Below are positions 48,096 through 59,196 of a stretch of DNA of 64,000 nt, piece by piece; position 1 is the stretch's first letter, and every line of letters starts with the position of its first letter. A model generated the notes under the pieces. The model saw only the letters and a list, made by a program, of their open reading frames with translations. It made no database searches and was not told the origin of the DNA. The stretch is from positions 1,364,001 to 1,428,000 of the forward strand of contig JAUEDM010000005.1 of the NCBI GenBank assembly GCA_033439685.1, given 5' to 3'. A program made the position numbers and the translations under genes. The DNA is from Apodospora peruviana (taxonomy: Eukaryota > Ascomycota > Sordariomycetes > Sordariales > Lasiosphaeriaceae).

Positions 48096-48781
48096 GATGA
48101 CAAGTGTGAAGATACCAAGGTAAGCTAGGTAGGCACTGTTCTCGGGCGTGTTTGTATGGTGTAATGTATTTAGGACGGAATCGCTATAGCTTCCTTGATG
48201 GGTTGAGTTTATGAGATGGATGGTTTGCGGCAGGGTACGGATACACTTAGTAGCTGTCGTGCTGTTTTGCACTCGGAGGACTTCTTTATTCAGTCGGGTT
48301 TGGAAGTCAATATCGCGCCGGGCAGAACTTGTGATATAATTATCGACGTTGTCAGGACGGTGGACGAGGATATTTGGAGCCTGGTGTGTTTCCAGGCAGT
48401 GTCGAGGTGACGCGGAGCTTGTGCAGCAGAGGTTGCTGCCGCCCGCGACGACGGCGACGTCCCCGCATGTCATGCAGGCACCCACTGGACCAAACTGGCC
48501 AATGCGTCCGGACAGCTGCTAAAATGCCGTGAGGGTAGCCAAGCTAGCCTATTCTGGTATGATATGGTACCCGCCTCCAGGGGACTTCAGTGGACATTGA
48601 AATGACATCACCCTGCTGATCTGTTTGGTTGAAACTGACCGGCCTCAAGACGTCTCAGCTGCTAATCTTAGGAGGTCTCGACCTTCTTTCCGGGAAAAGG
48701 GAGGATGTCACCAACAACGCCGGCTTGCTAAGGGAAGCAAAGCCATTTGCGGGGTAATCACGAAGCTCTAGGTCTAGCGCG
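48096..48781. promoter_or_regulatory. Divergent promoter region RING gene / alpha-beta hydrolase
   Basis: The 686-nt spacer between two divergent starts. No clear element is recognised. Confidence 0.4.
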
Positions 48782-51726
48782 ATGAACACCGCAACGGTCG
48801 GTCTGGCGGTTACGCCCGCCATTGTCTCTACCCTCTTTTCCCATGTAAGTCATCTTTAGCTTCCGAGATATCGTGGCCGGCTGTGTCAATTGGCTGACTG
48901 TCGTGCAGTATCTCAACAAGAGACGGTTGCAACACCAGCCCACAGCCCAAATCTCGTACGACGAAGGCCTTCATCTCATCCGCTCATTTTTGGAGTATGC
49001 TTCCCGCCACACTGTCGAGGAGCTGCAGGCCTTCACCAGCCAGTTGGTGCCACATCCGCCCTGGGTCAAGGTGGACGAGGTCGAGATCCCCCAGAATGAG
49101 TTGTCGCGGGCGGCGGCTCTCCTCCAGGAGCAGCTCGGCCCCGATGGTATTCGTGCCGTGGGCGGACGTGAATGGTGGCAATGGCGGAAGCCCGACTCCC
49201 CGCTCAAGGCCGAGTGGGTTGAGATGAAGTCTGACTACCAAGAGCGCAAGAAGAAAGCCGACCCGGGGAACCGCGTCATGCTCTACGTCCACGGTGGAGC
49301 CTACTTCTTCGGCAGCGTGGACGAGCACCGCTACCAGATCCAGCGCCACGCGAGGAAGCTCAAGGCGAGAGCAATTGCTCCGCGATACCGACTGGCTCCC
49401 CAGTTCCCGTTTCCTTGTGGGTTGCTGGACTGTCTGGCAACATATCTGTACCTGCTCACGTATCAGGAGCCCAACACCATAATCCTGGCCGGGGATTCTG
49501 CTGGAGGCGGAATGGTGTTGTCTCTGCTCGTGATTCTTAGAGATAGGGGTGTCCCTTTGCCGGCTGGTGCCGTCCTCATAAGCCCCTGGGCTGATCTTAC
49601 CCATTCATTTCCCAGTGTTGCCGGGGATTGCCCTCTGGATTACATCCCGTCTTCTGGCTTCCACCATAAACCGTCTCGCGCTTGGCCCCCGCCGGATGAG
49701 GGTGAACTTGCGGAGCTTAAAAAGATAGCCGTTCACCAGAAGGTTAACAAGGCCGCTCATGGTGAAGGTGTCTCTGACTCTAGCAGCGGGATCCCGACGG
49801 TCGCGGATGTCATGGATACCACGACCTGCTTGTCACTTGAGATTGACGGGAGACTTGTCGAGATCAAGGAACAGATACAGGTAAATCTTTCTTGTTTCCA
49901 CGGATATCCGAGTCGGAAAGCTAATTTGGACTGGCAGATGTATACAACTAATCATCTAATCTCGCATCCGTTAGTTAGCCCTGTCCTTCAGCCCACCCTT
50001 GGCGGTCTCCCTCCCCTTCTCATCATAGTCGGAGGCGGAGAGATGTTGCGCGATGAGCAGATTTATATAGCGCATAAATGTGCCAATCCGTCGAGCTACC
50101 TGCCGCCCGAATCAATGATGGACGAGCACGCCAGGGCTCAGCTGGCGAAATACAAGCCGACAGATGTCCAGCTTCAAGTATGGGATGGCTTGTGTCATGT
50201 TGCTCCGACTCTGAGCTTCACGAGCCCGGCGAAATATCAGTATCGAGCCATCGCCCAGTTCGGTGCCTGGGCCCTCGCTCGTGCTCAAAAGACCGAAATC
50301 GACATTCTGGACGATGACGATATATCGGTGATCTCGAGTAGAAGCTCTACTAGTGACGATGGGGACGAACAGAAGGTTAGTTTGTTTATTCTTTACATTC
50401 ACATGGTTTCTGACTCGAGAACCTCAGCCGAAGGAGCCGAAAAAGAAGAAGGGGAGGAAAACTCAGGGAGATACCCTGGAAAAGAAACAAACGGCCAAGC
50501 ACCAACAGACAGGACAATTATCGATCGGAAAAGCTGGAGATCCGCTTCCTGCTTTCGAACATCACATGATCCGCCAAATGGTCAACTCTCGTGGTGATGT
50601 GTATCCCTTGCCTCCTGCCGAGGAGCTTCCTGGATGTTCCATCGAGCGAGAGACGATTGGTATCGTCAAAACCGGAACAGTGCGTAAATGGCTGGAACAC
50701 AAAAAGAGATGGGACACCCGCTTTGCCAAAGCCAAGCGCCGCGTACATAAGCACCGACTTCGTGAGATGGCTATAGGGTACGAGGTCTTTGGGGACGGCG
50801 AATTCCCTCCGCCAAGTGCGCTCGCGGGCAGGAGGAAGATTGGCGGCCTCGAGGTGGAGATGAGGAAGGCCAAGAGCATGGGCCTGTCACTCTGGTCGCT
50901 CTGGGGCTCCAAGCACGACAAGATGACGATGCAGAGGGAGGAGGAGGCGGACAAGCTTCCGGATGAAACTACGACTTCGGTGGAGGGAGGCGAAGGAGCC
51001 CGCACCTATTCGGACATTCAGAGACAGGAAAAGGAGCAGCGGGCTGATGGGGGTGGTGGTGCCACTACTCGGTCTGGCAGACCAAAGATATCCGCCAGCC
51101 GTAGCCACTCACGCAGAAGGATTGTTAAGGACGAGCAACAGGTTGAGGAGCACGAGTCGCCACCACCAATGCCAATGACAGACAATGGCAAGGAGGAAGC
51201 GGCCAGCGATAGCCGAAGTGATGATGGTGACGCGACCCCGATGGATACGCTTATGTCTCAGCGGAGGAAGCAGAATGAGGAGACCTCTGACAAATACAAA
51301 GGCCTGCTCTCGCCCGACGATATCCCCGATACCGGCGCCACGGGGAAGCGCCCGTATCTGGATGGGATCTCGCTGCCGTTCAGTCTAGGTAATAAGAGGG
51401 CAGGCGACGTGGATAGCGCGAGCATGATGACGTTGAAGTCGGGTATTACCGACCAAGGTGGTGGTAGCACTGCTGGTCCGTCGTCTCCAAGGGTGCAGAC
51501 TCCGATCCCTGGGCAACCTTCCGAGGAACGAGACGGCGGCCAAGAAGATGGGGATGACGGGAGGAGCCTGCAGGCCGCCAGGTTGGAGTCGCCGCCGTTG
51601 GGATCGCCATCTGTCGACTTTGCCACGCCGCTCTTGGGTGAAAGGCCTGGATTGGAGAGATTTGTCACTGCGCAGGAGGATGTTCCGACGATTGGGACGG
51701 CGACTCCTTTTGAGACACCCTTTTGA
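48782..51726 (+). CDS. Alpha/beta hydrolase of the hormone-sensitive lipase family, with long C-terminal extension
   Basis: Exons 48782-48844, 48909-49880, 49938-50375 and 50428-51726 give 923 aa. Exon 1 encodes a hydrophobic MNTATVGLAVTPAIVSTLFS, a likely signal anchor. The HSL-type catalytic parts are the oxyanion motif HGGAYFFGS (149-157), the nucleophile Ser218 in LAGDSAGGG, PPLLIIVGGGEMLRDEQ, which carries the acid region, and WDGLCHVAP with the catalytic His. After about residue 500 the protein is basic then disordered (PKEPKKKKGR, Ser/Gly/Asp-rich), with a conserved-looking block RQMVNSRGDVYPLPPAEELP. Such enzymes cleave esters or lipids; the substrate is unknown. Intron 2 (49881-49937) is 57 nt with no stop, so unspliced RNA stays in frame. 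Splicing was chosen because it joins KEQIQ to MYTTNHLISHP, as I expect in relatives. Confidence 0.87.
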
Positions 51727-52176
51727 GAAGGGGGTATGATAGAAGTACATACAGTAGGATGATAGTGATAAGCAGTAGTGACCATACCCAGTAGTTCATA
51801 ATTATTATTTCTTCTCGACCACTCTCAGTCGTTATTTGTATTGACACATGGGTGTGTTATGTGATTGATTTGGTGTATTTGTACAAAGCAGCATGTGCTT
51901 CTTTTACATGGTATATATACAGACATTTTCTCCTGTCTTGGTGTTATAGTCATATAAAACGCCTCGGAAGTCCAACCCTCTCTCTCTCCCAGGCTGGTTG
52001 CCAGCTGGTTGTCCATCATCAGCGACTCTTTCCTGGACAGACAGTTTCTCTGTCTCCCTGTCTGGGTTGTATGTATGCATAGTGTATCCGGCATTGGCAC
52101 AGCAACATCACGCGGTACCTTCTTTCCTCTGTCGTTTTATAAATCCTGATCCGGTATATTGAAAGGACGACTTTGT
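51727..52176. other. Convergent 3' region hydrolase / mL41
   Basis: Two genes converge on this 450-nt AT-rich spacer. Nothing further is visible. Confidence 0.5.
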
Positions 52177-52576
52177 TCAGTCCAATCCATTCTCCGACTT
52201 CCACCGGTTGAGATAAAGCTGCGGGTTCTTGGGTCCGATGCGATCCTCGTACTCGCCAAATGTTTTCTTGACATTTTTCGTTACGAAAGGGGTGAGCTGT
52301 TTTGTGTCAGTTGGATTAATCAGTTTACACGTAATACTCGTGCGCGCGCAAGAGAAGGGTATTTATCTATCCTCTTCTGACCTTGAAGTTCTCCAGCGAC
52401 GGGCAGACATATGACCGCACCTTCTCCCACTCGATGATGAAGCCACCGTGCTTGGTGTGGCGACCGATCGTGCCTGTGCCGGTACCCTTGTAGAAGCCCT
52501 TGTTGACGTCCTTGGTGGTCAGGCGCAGTCTGCGGTAGCGCATGGCTCTCCCTAGGAGGGAGCTTGTGGGCTGCAT
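52177..52576 (-). CDS. MRPL27: Mitochondrial large-subunit ribosomal protein mL41 (yeast MRPL27)
   Basis: Exons 52576-52382 and 52296-52177 give 104 aa, a normal length. The sequence starts MQPTSSLLGRAMRYRRLRLT and contains the family core TKDVNKGFYKGTGTGTIGRH, TKHGGFIIEWEKVRSYVCP and, after the intron, LTPFVTKNVKKTFGEYEDRI with the end NRWKSENGLD. This is mL41, located at the tunnel-exit side of the mitochondrial large ribosomal subunit. Its donor is the less usual GTCAGA, but the join at a codon boundary (NFK-LTPF) fits the family. It is divergent from UTP14 across 447 nt. Confidence 0.9.
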
Positions 52577-53023
52577 TTGTATTTCTGGTTGTTTTGTGTA
52601 GATGCAGTCGTCGCAAAGCCCGCGATAGTTTGCGAGGTTTTGGGCGGGGATTAAGATTTCCGAGTTCCCGTCGTTTCGTCGAATTCGCGATCGGTCCGTT
52701 TTGGTGGTTTGATGGCACTGGGAATTTTCGAGGCTTCAGCTTCGGCGTGGAAATTTGGATGACAGCGCCCTGCCGCTGCGTCCGGCCGAACGCCTGCGCG
52801 GGCAGGGGTTCTCAGCTGGCTTGTTCGGCCCCGCAAAATTCATCTCCAACCCCACCCCCAAATGTTCACCGCCAAAATTACAGTTGCCATCCACCGGCAG
52901 AAAAAATAATTGCTGGAATGGGGTGCAGCGTCTGGATGGTTTGACGAAAGTACCCGCAACAAGCCAAAACAAACATATACCGACGCCTTTTTGTTTCTTG
53001 GGTGCCAATAAAATAACGTCACC
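52577..53023. promoter_or_regulatory. Divergent promoter region mL41 / UTP14
   Basis: A compact 447-nt spacer carries both promoters. The products belong to the mitochondrial ribosome and to cytosolic ribosome assembly, so shared control is conceivable. No factor site is assigned. Confidence 0.4.
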
Positions 53024-55774
53024 ATGCCAGGTCGTCAAGCCCACGGCAGGCCACTAATGCCAAATACTACCAATTCCGGCCCGCGCAAAGCAAATCCCCC
53101 ACCCAAGAACTCGAGGAACACGGCGAGGTCCAAGTATCTCGATGCGTTCGCCATAGCAGCCGAGCAGGTGCCGACTAGCACGAAAACCAAAGGTGTCCGG
53201 ACACGAGATCTAGACGAAGATCCTGCTGAGCGCAGCCAAAAGAGACATCGGGGTAACGAAGACGATGACGAAGACGACGACGAGGGTGGCGATGACATTG
53301 ATGATGGCCCGCACAAAAAGCGGGCCAGGAAAGACGACGAGTTTGAGGGATTCTCCGGGAGCGACAGCGAGGGAGAAGAGTGGCATGTAGGCGTCAACGA
53401 GGACGACGAAGACTCGGACATCGACTCGGACGAAGCCTTTGGCGACAGCGACAACGAAAAGTTCGATGGGTATGCCTTTAGCGGGAGTACTTCCAAGAAA
53501 GGAAAAAAAGTCCAAGCGGAGGAAGAGGATGAATCTGACGACGAATCGCTCGGCTCGGACGCCATTGACCTTGCCACGGCTCTCGACCAGTTCTCGGAGG
53601 ACGATGAGGACGAGAGAGAATCTGGCTCAGATGACGATGGGGATTCGAGTGGACAGTCCAGTGAGAGTGAAGATGATGACGAGGATGATAACGAAAAGCT
53701 GGATGCTCTACAGAACGCTATTTCTGGGTTCGGAGGTGACGACGACGAGGAAGACGACCAAGAGCAGCAGGGATCAAAACCAAAGACCAAGCTTAGCCTG
53801 CAAGATCTCGGTCTCGCTGGCGTCAAAGACGAGCATATCAAAAAGTCTCTCAAGCTTATGAACAAGGAGCAGAAGGCTACAAGGCCTGGATCATCTAAAA
53901 AACTAGACGTTCCACTAGCCAAGAGGCAGCAGGATCGTCTGCTTCGCAGCGCCGCGTACGAAAAGACGTCAGAGACACTAGAGAGATGGATTGACACAGT
54001 CAAACACAACCGACGAGCAGATCACCTTGTCTTCCCCCTCGCGCAGAACGCCCATGACAAGGGCCTCGACAGTGGAGAGCTTCTACCAATAACCCAGAAA
54101 ACGACCGGCACGGAACTGGAGCAGACCATCCTGGCGATCATGGAGGAGAGCGGACTTGGACCAAGTGTCAAGGCCGAAAAGAAGGAGAACCCTCTGGGTG
54201 ATAAGGATGCCGGATTAACGCAGGCCGAGCTGAAAGAGATCCAGCGGCAACGTCGACGGGAGCGGGAGCTCCATTCGCGTGAGGCAGCTAGAGCGAAGCG
54301 AATCAAGAAAATCAAGAGTAAAGCCTACAGACGCATTCATCGGAAAGAGCTTTTCCACGATGAGAAGGCCGCCCACGACGCTCTCGTCGCAGCTGGCGAG
54401 ATCGACTCCGACGAGGAGCGCGAGGCCCAGGACCGCAGGCGGGCCTTGGAGAGAGTTGGCACCAAGCACCGGGAGAGCAAGTGGGCCAAGCTCGGGAAGA
54501 AAGCCGGACGCGCTGTCTGGGACGACGACTTCCGCACCGGGCTTACCGAGATGGCCCAAAGGAAGGAAGATTTGCGACGTCGTATTGAAGGCCGCAAAAA
54601 GGGGTCTGACGATGAGGGTGACTCCGACTCGGACGGATCAGTCGCTTCTGGAGATGAGTACGACAAGCGCCATCTTCTGGAGGAACTTGACCAGGCAGCA
54701 GCGTATGGGGATGACGAGCCGCAGTCAAAGCTCATGAAGCTGGGGTTTATGCAACGCGGGGAGGCACTGCGAAAGAAGGAGAACGACCAGCTCGTTGACC
54801 AGATTCGTCGTGACCTCGACTCGGATAATGACGAGGAGGATGAAGATATGGCTGAGACAGATATTGGTCGCAGGCAATTTGGGATGGGCAAGACAGCGGC
54901 CCCGGTGAAGGTTCCGTCAGCAAAATCAAAGCCGAAGGCGGCGGCCGTGCCTGTGATTTTCAGATCGGACGTCGAAACGACGGCGTCTCTTCCGGATTAT
55001 CCCGAACCAGAGGCTGCTCCTGTCGCCCCCGGGGCAGCTGGAGCGTGGTCGCGCGTCGGGAAAGACGAACAGCGCAAGAGCAAAAAGGCGGCACTCAAAG
55101 GCAAAATTGACGAACTAGACCTCTCCAACGCCGCCATGCTCGCCACCAAACCGTCCAAGGGCGCTACGGCTGAGAAGAAGAATAGCCAGTCGTCGACGAC
55201 TACTGATGTACGAGAGGAATCTGATGACGAAGATGCCGTCCATCTTCCCATGGCGATTCGGGACCAGGAGCTCATCAAGCGGGCGTTTGCAGGCGAGGAT
55301 GTCGTTGGTGAGTTCGAGCGTGAAAAGGGCGAGATTGAGAAAGAGGACGACGACAAGGAGATCGATAATACGCTGCCCGGCTGGGGTAGCTGGGTGGGCG
55401 AGGGCGTGAGCAAGCGCGAACAGGCGCGGCATCAGGGCAGGTTTATGACCAAGATTGAGGGTGTCAATAAGAAAGACCGCAAGGACTTTAAGTTGAAGAG
55501 TGTTATTATCAGCGAGAAGCGATTGAAAAAGGTTTGTTTTTTCCCCTGCTCCATATACTCGGTGGCAAATGCATACTAACATTTTCTATAGAACGACAAA
55601 TTCCTCGCCTCGCAGCTGCCTCATCCGTTCGAGTCCCAGCTGCAGTATGAACGCTCGCTCCGGATACCTGTGGGGCCGGAATGGACGACAAAGGAGACGT
55701 TCCAGGACGCGACCAAGCCTCGGGTTATTATCAAGCAAGGGGTTATTGCGCCCATGTCCAAGCCCATGGTGTGA
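53024..55774 (+). CDS. UTP14: U3 snoRNP-associated protein UTP14
   Basis: Exons 53024-55531 and 55592-55774 give 896 aa, typical for UTP14. The N-terminal third is acidic and low-complexity. Family blocks are KYLDAFAIAAEQ near the start, LDVPLAKRQQDRLLRSAAYE and LERWIDTVKHNRRADHLVFP, the basic region RAKRIKKIKSKAYRRIHRKE, HRESKWAKLGKKAGRAVWDD, LPGWGSWVGEG, and the C-terminal FLASQLPHPFESQLQYERSL with PVGPEWTTKETFQDATKPRV. Utp14 is a nucleolar protein of the small-subunit processome and activates the DEAH helicase Dhr1, which removes U3 from pre-18S rRNA. The single intron near the 3' end joins KRLKK to NDKFLAS. Confidence 0.96.
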
Positions 55775-56186
55775 TTCTGGGGTTGGTGTTTAGTTGGTTG
55801 GTTGGGCGGTACTGGACTATGTGCATGAGTTACATACCTGCGTATATCAAAAGAAGAAGATAGAAGAGGGCTTGTTTTGCAAGGAGTTTAGTCTTTTTGG
55901 GAATGCAAAGACAGACGGACCGGTTTTATCTTGGTTCATTCTTCAAGTGTAATGCCGGGTTGATAGGAGAATAAAAAGTTTGGTAATGCAGTTGCTTTGG
56001 AAGGGTTACTTGAATGTTTACTTGTTGGTCTCGCCCTCTTCTATGTAGAAGAAAGGACTTCGGCCACTTCTATCTACTTATATATGGGGACGAACAAACA
56101 GTCTCACATAAGCGGAACAGAAACTAAAAGATGCAAAAATGTAAGCAAACAGAGCAACTGAACCCCTTCGTATGATATGTTCTTAT
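55775..56186. other. Spacer between UTP14 and tRNA-Asp copy 2
   Basis: This holds the UTP14 3' UTR and the pol III terminator of the minus-strand tRNA (A run at 56134-56138, T run on the transcribed sense). Nothing else is seen. Confidence 0.45.
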
Positions 56187-56281
56187 CTCTCCCGCCGGGA
56201 ATTGAACCCGGGTCCCGAGCGAATAGCCGAACCACAGGGGCGGATGACAAGCTCATATACTGACCACTATACTACGGAAGA
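56187..56281 (-). tRNA. tRNA-Asp (GTC) with 23-nt intron, copy 2
   Basis: The exons are identical in sequence to the tRNA-Asp at 35327-35421: same acceptor stem, D arm, anticodon GTC (56246-56248), T arm and G73. The 23-nt intron (56244-56222) sits at the same place and has the same length. It shares the first eight bases and an internal GGTTCG with copy 1 but differs elsewhere. The 5' flank with its inverted repeat is conserved too, apart from a 5-nt insertion; the 3' flank is not. Confidence 0.93.
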
Positions 56282-56296
56282 TTTTCTTTTCTGCAA

Positions 56297-56312
56297 CAGG
56301 TGTGGACACCTG
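56297..56312. repeat. Inverted repeat upstream of tRNA-Asp copy 2
   Basis: This is the same CAGGTGT-GG-ACACCTG element as upstream of copy 1, here 16 nt from the tRNA 5' end because of a 5-nt TTTTC insertion. Confidence 0.7.
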
Positions 56313-56407
56313 CCGTAGTGGGGCTTCGATTGCTTGCTTGCTTTCGTTGAGGATAGGGGTGGTTAGGGATGTTTATATACCGACTGACTCGTAGGTCAGG
56401 CAGGTAT

Positions 56408-58212
56408 CTAGCCTAACCTCACCTGCCGCCACATCTTGACACACTCCTGCAGATCCATCGACAGCGAACCCTCCGCCCCCGGTCCGGTCGATGCAGCAGT
56501 GTCCTTGATTATGGCCACCAGCAGCGTGGCATACGCAAAGGTGGTGGTCTGGTTCTCGTCCTCCTGCAGCGCGGCGAGGTCCAATTTCCTCATCCCGCCG
56601 TTCTCGGCCCACGTCCTCCAGAGGTCCAGCATGCGGCACAAAGAAGACGCAAACTGGCCGTCGAGGACCATGCAGTAGAGGACGGTCCCGACGACATCTT
56701 TGACGCTTGTTGAGTCGTCCGGGACGGTACCTCTCCTCTTCAGCCAGGCGTGGAAATGCGCGGCCACTTTCTCGGCGCCCCATTTGGGACTCTGGAGCGC
56801 GTCCATGGTGCGCGTTTCCTTGCGCTGGTTTTCGAGGCGCATTTTGTCACGCACTTTTTTGATCTATTAGTGTTCTCGTGCTAATACAGATGGCAAACTG
56901 GATAAGATAAACAAAAAAAAGTATACGTACTCTCTTGCAACCGCTGCTCATTCTCCCTCATCATTCTGTCTCTTGCAGCCTGCGTCCTCTGGGCCGGCGG
57001 GAGGCGCGCCTCAGCGTTGATCGCCTCGCGCTGCTCCCTCGCTCTTCGGGAGAACGCATCCAGCGCCGCGCCCTGGTCGTCGTGCTTGGTCGTCCACTCG
57101 GGGGTGACGGACTCGTCCACAACATTCAACAACACAAGCACGCCGCAGGGCACCGTGTCCTTGCGCGTAAACGACAAGATCTGCTCGGGGATCTTGTAGC
57201 TCCACAGGATCGTCTGGCTCGTGGTCCCGTAGGCCGTCACCGCGCTGGCAAACCACGTGCCATCTGACTTGCCGCCGGAGCCGGACCGGATGCGCAGGTG
57301 GTCGATGTACAGGCTGTCGAGCTGGAGAGAGCTCTGGAGCTGCTCTTCTTGGCGCAGAGCCGCCGAGATGCCGTCCGTAGAAATCTGGCAGGTGATGGGC
57401 TCTCTGGTATTGGTGGCACCGGCTTGCTGCGTAGAGTCTAGGGATCGCTTTGCTATGCTTGATGTCTCGCCGCCTTCGGTTGACACGCCGCCGGTCTCTT
57501 TGGCCAGCACGGAACTGGACTCGTTGGGGGCATCGGCTGTGGAGGGAGGCGGCGGCGGCGGCGGGAGACGCACCCAGTACGGCGGAAGGTGCTGGTAATC
57601 CCGCGTTGTCCACTGGCCGGCCCAGCTGACAGCCAGACTGAGATGGCCGTCGGATCCGTCGAGTGGCGCAATAGTTAAGGCTTTCTCCGTTCCGTCCGGT
57701 GACAGCATCAGCGCGCAGCCGACGGGGGTCCATAGGCCCGTCGAGCGCAACAGGCGCCAGCCATGAGCGTCTGGGATGGCGCCAAGGTCGAGCAGGTAGG
57801 CGATGAGTTCATCGAAGGCGACCTCGACCTGGGGCTGGCGCAGCTGATCGGCGTACTCGACACGCTGGGTGTTGAGGCCAATCACGTTGGTGCGCCAGTT
57901 GAAGGTGGTCCAGCTGCCGCCGGGGATTTCGGACGGGTGGCAAGACAGGGACCAGTACTCGGCGCGGTTGGTGAAGCGATCCCACGGCGTGACAGCGTAC
58001 CGCGGCAGCTCGACCTCGATGATGCGGTTGACGACGTCGCTGCGTGTTAGTGCCGTGAGCCGGCTGTGTTTGAGCATGCGCTTGATTTTTGAGAGCGCGG
58101 CGAGGGTCACGACCGTGTTGTACAGGATTGGCAGGACGCCGAGCACGGCAAGGGGGACGCCGATGTAAGTGATGATGTCCGTGGCCGTGTGACCCTCGGA
58201 GTTGGACATCAT
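56408..58212 (-). CDS. Fungal membrane protein of unknown function
   Basis: Exons 58212-56931 and 56853-56408 give 575 aa. Intron placement is supported because it joins QRLQE to MRDKMRLENQRKE in phase 1. One hydrophobic segment lies at about 12-40 (DIITYIGVPLAVLGVLPILY), followed by a basic stretch (KIKRMLKHSRL). The body has many Trp and ordered-looking blocks: EVELPRYAVTPWDRF, HPSEIPGGSWTTFNW, GLWTPVGCALMLSPDG, TWFASAVTAYGTTSQTILWS. A Pro8-like run occurs at about 225-232. The C-terminal part has a predicted coiled coil (RREREQ-like, REQREAINAEARL). I do not recognise the family by name; a similar unnamed fungal protein is what I expect. The start may alternatively be 58209 or the upstream in-frame ATG at 58308. 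Confidence 0.75.
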
Positions 58213-59196
58213 CAGTTGAAAGTCGAAAGAAAACGAGTGTAAGTGCGTATCAACCTTGTTGAGTCGGCTTGAAAAGAGTGAAATGGATGAACGCGAACAA
58301 TTGGTCAATCATTCGTGAAGCAAAATATTCAACCATTCCCACGATCCATCCCCTTTTCAGCCGCATACGCGATGCTCCAAGGTTGCCAGACTGGGGGTCA
58401 ACGCCCCTGCAGAAGGTGGCGTTTATTACCTTGCCCGTCTTCATGGCCTGGTGGTTGCTTTGCTGCATCTTGACATCTTCAGCCCACAAAAGGACGATGA
58501 CCATGTAGAATAGTCCTGCTTATATACAGCACTCAAGATAAAACATGTTTGTGATGGATGGAAGTCTGTGATTCGTTGGTAACGTTGTGTTTCCACGAAA
58601 AAAAGACTGCCGTCGGAAATAAACTTATTTCAATTGATGCAGCTTCCCAGTTGAAACCAGCAAAAGCTAGAATTATTGCCGGTATGTCCTCGAGATCCAC
58701 GACTGTGAAAGGGAGATATTCAATCAATCGTATACCGTACATACCCCGTTCGTACGGCGGTGTCGACGTGGACCGGTGAAGCTTGTTTGGCTGTTCAGGT
58801 GTGACAGGAGAGTGTTAATGACCAATCGGAGGGCCTTGTTTACGGGTTACGTAGTACCCTGCAAGAAGCAGTTGAGACAGGGCGATAACTGCCAAGTTGT
58901 GGTTATCCCCAGCTCACAGCTCCTGCAAGGACGGTACTGTGCGCAAACAGGGCCGCTTCCTTGCAATCAATCACTCCGAGTCCGAGCCGATCATTCTTCT
59001 TTTTCTTCATTCATTTCTTACTCCCATCACTTCTACTTATGCCAGCCCGGTTGATTGGAGTTCTTGGGGCATGTCTTGGGAATGTATGAGCAGCTATTCA
59101 CGCCATTATCGCGATTTGGGCACTTCATTCGCTGCGTGATACCCGTGCTTCTGGAGCCGGCGTGAGCATACGAGGCAGTCACATCGCGACACAAGC
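58213..59196. promoter_or_regulatory. Divergent promoter region unknown membrane protein / carboxypeptidase
   Basis: A 984-nt spacer between divergent starts. Short ORFs here lack features. Nothing specific is called. Confidence 0.4.

Noticed and set aside
53035..54009. Long minus-strand ORF rich in Ser
   Set aside because: It is the antisense shadow of the acidic, Asp/Glu-coding part of UTP14.
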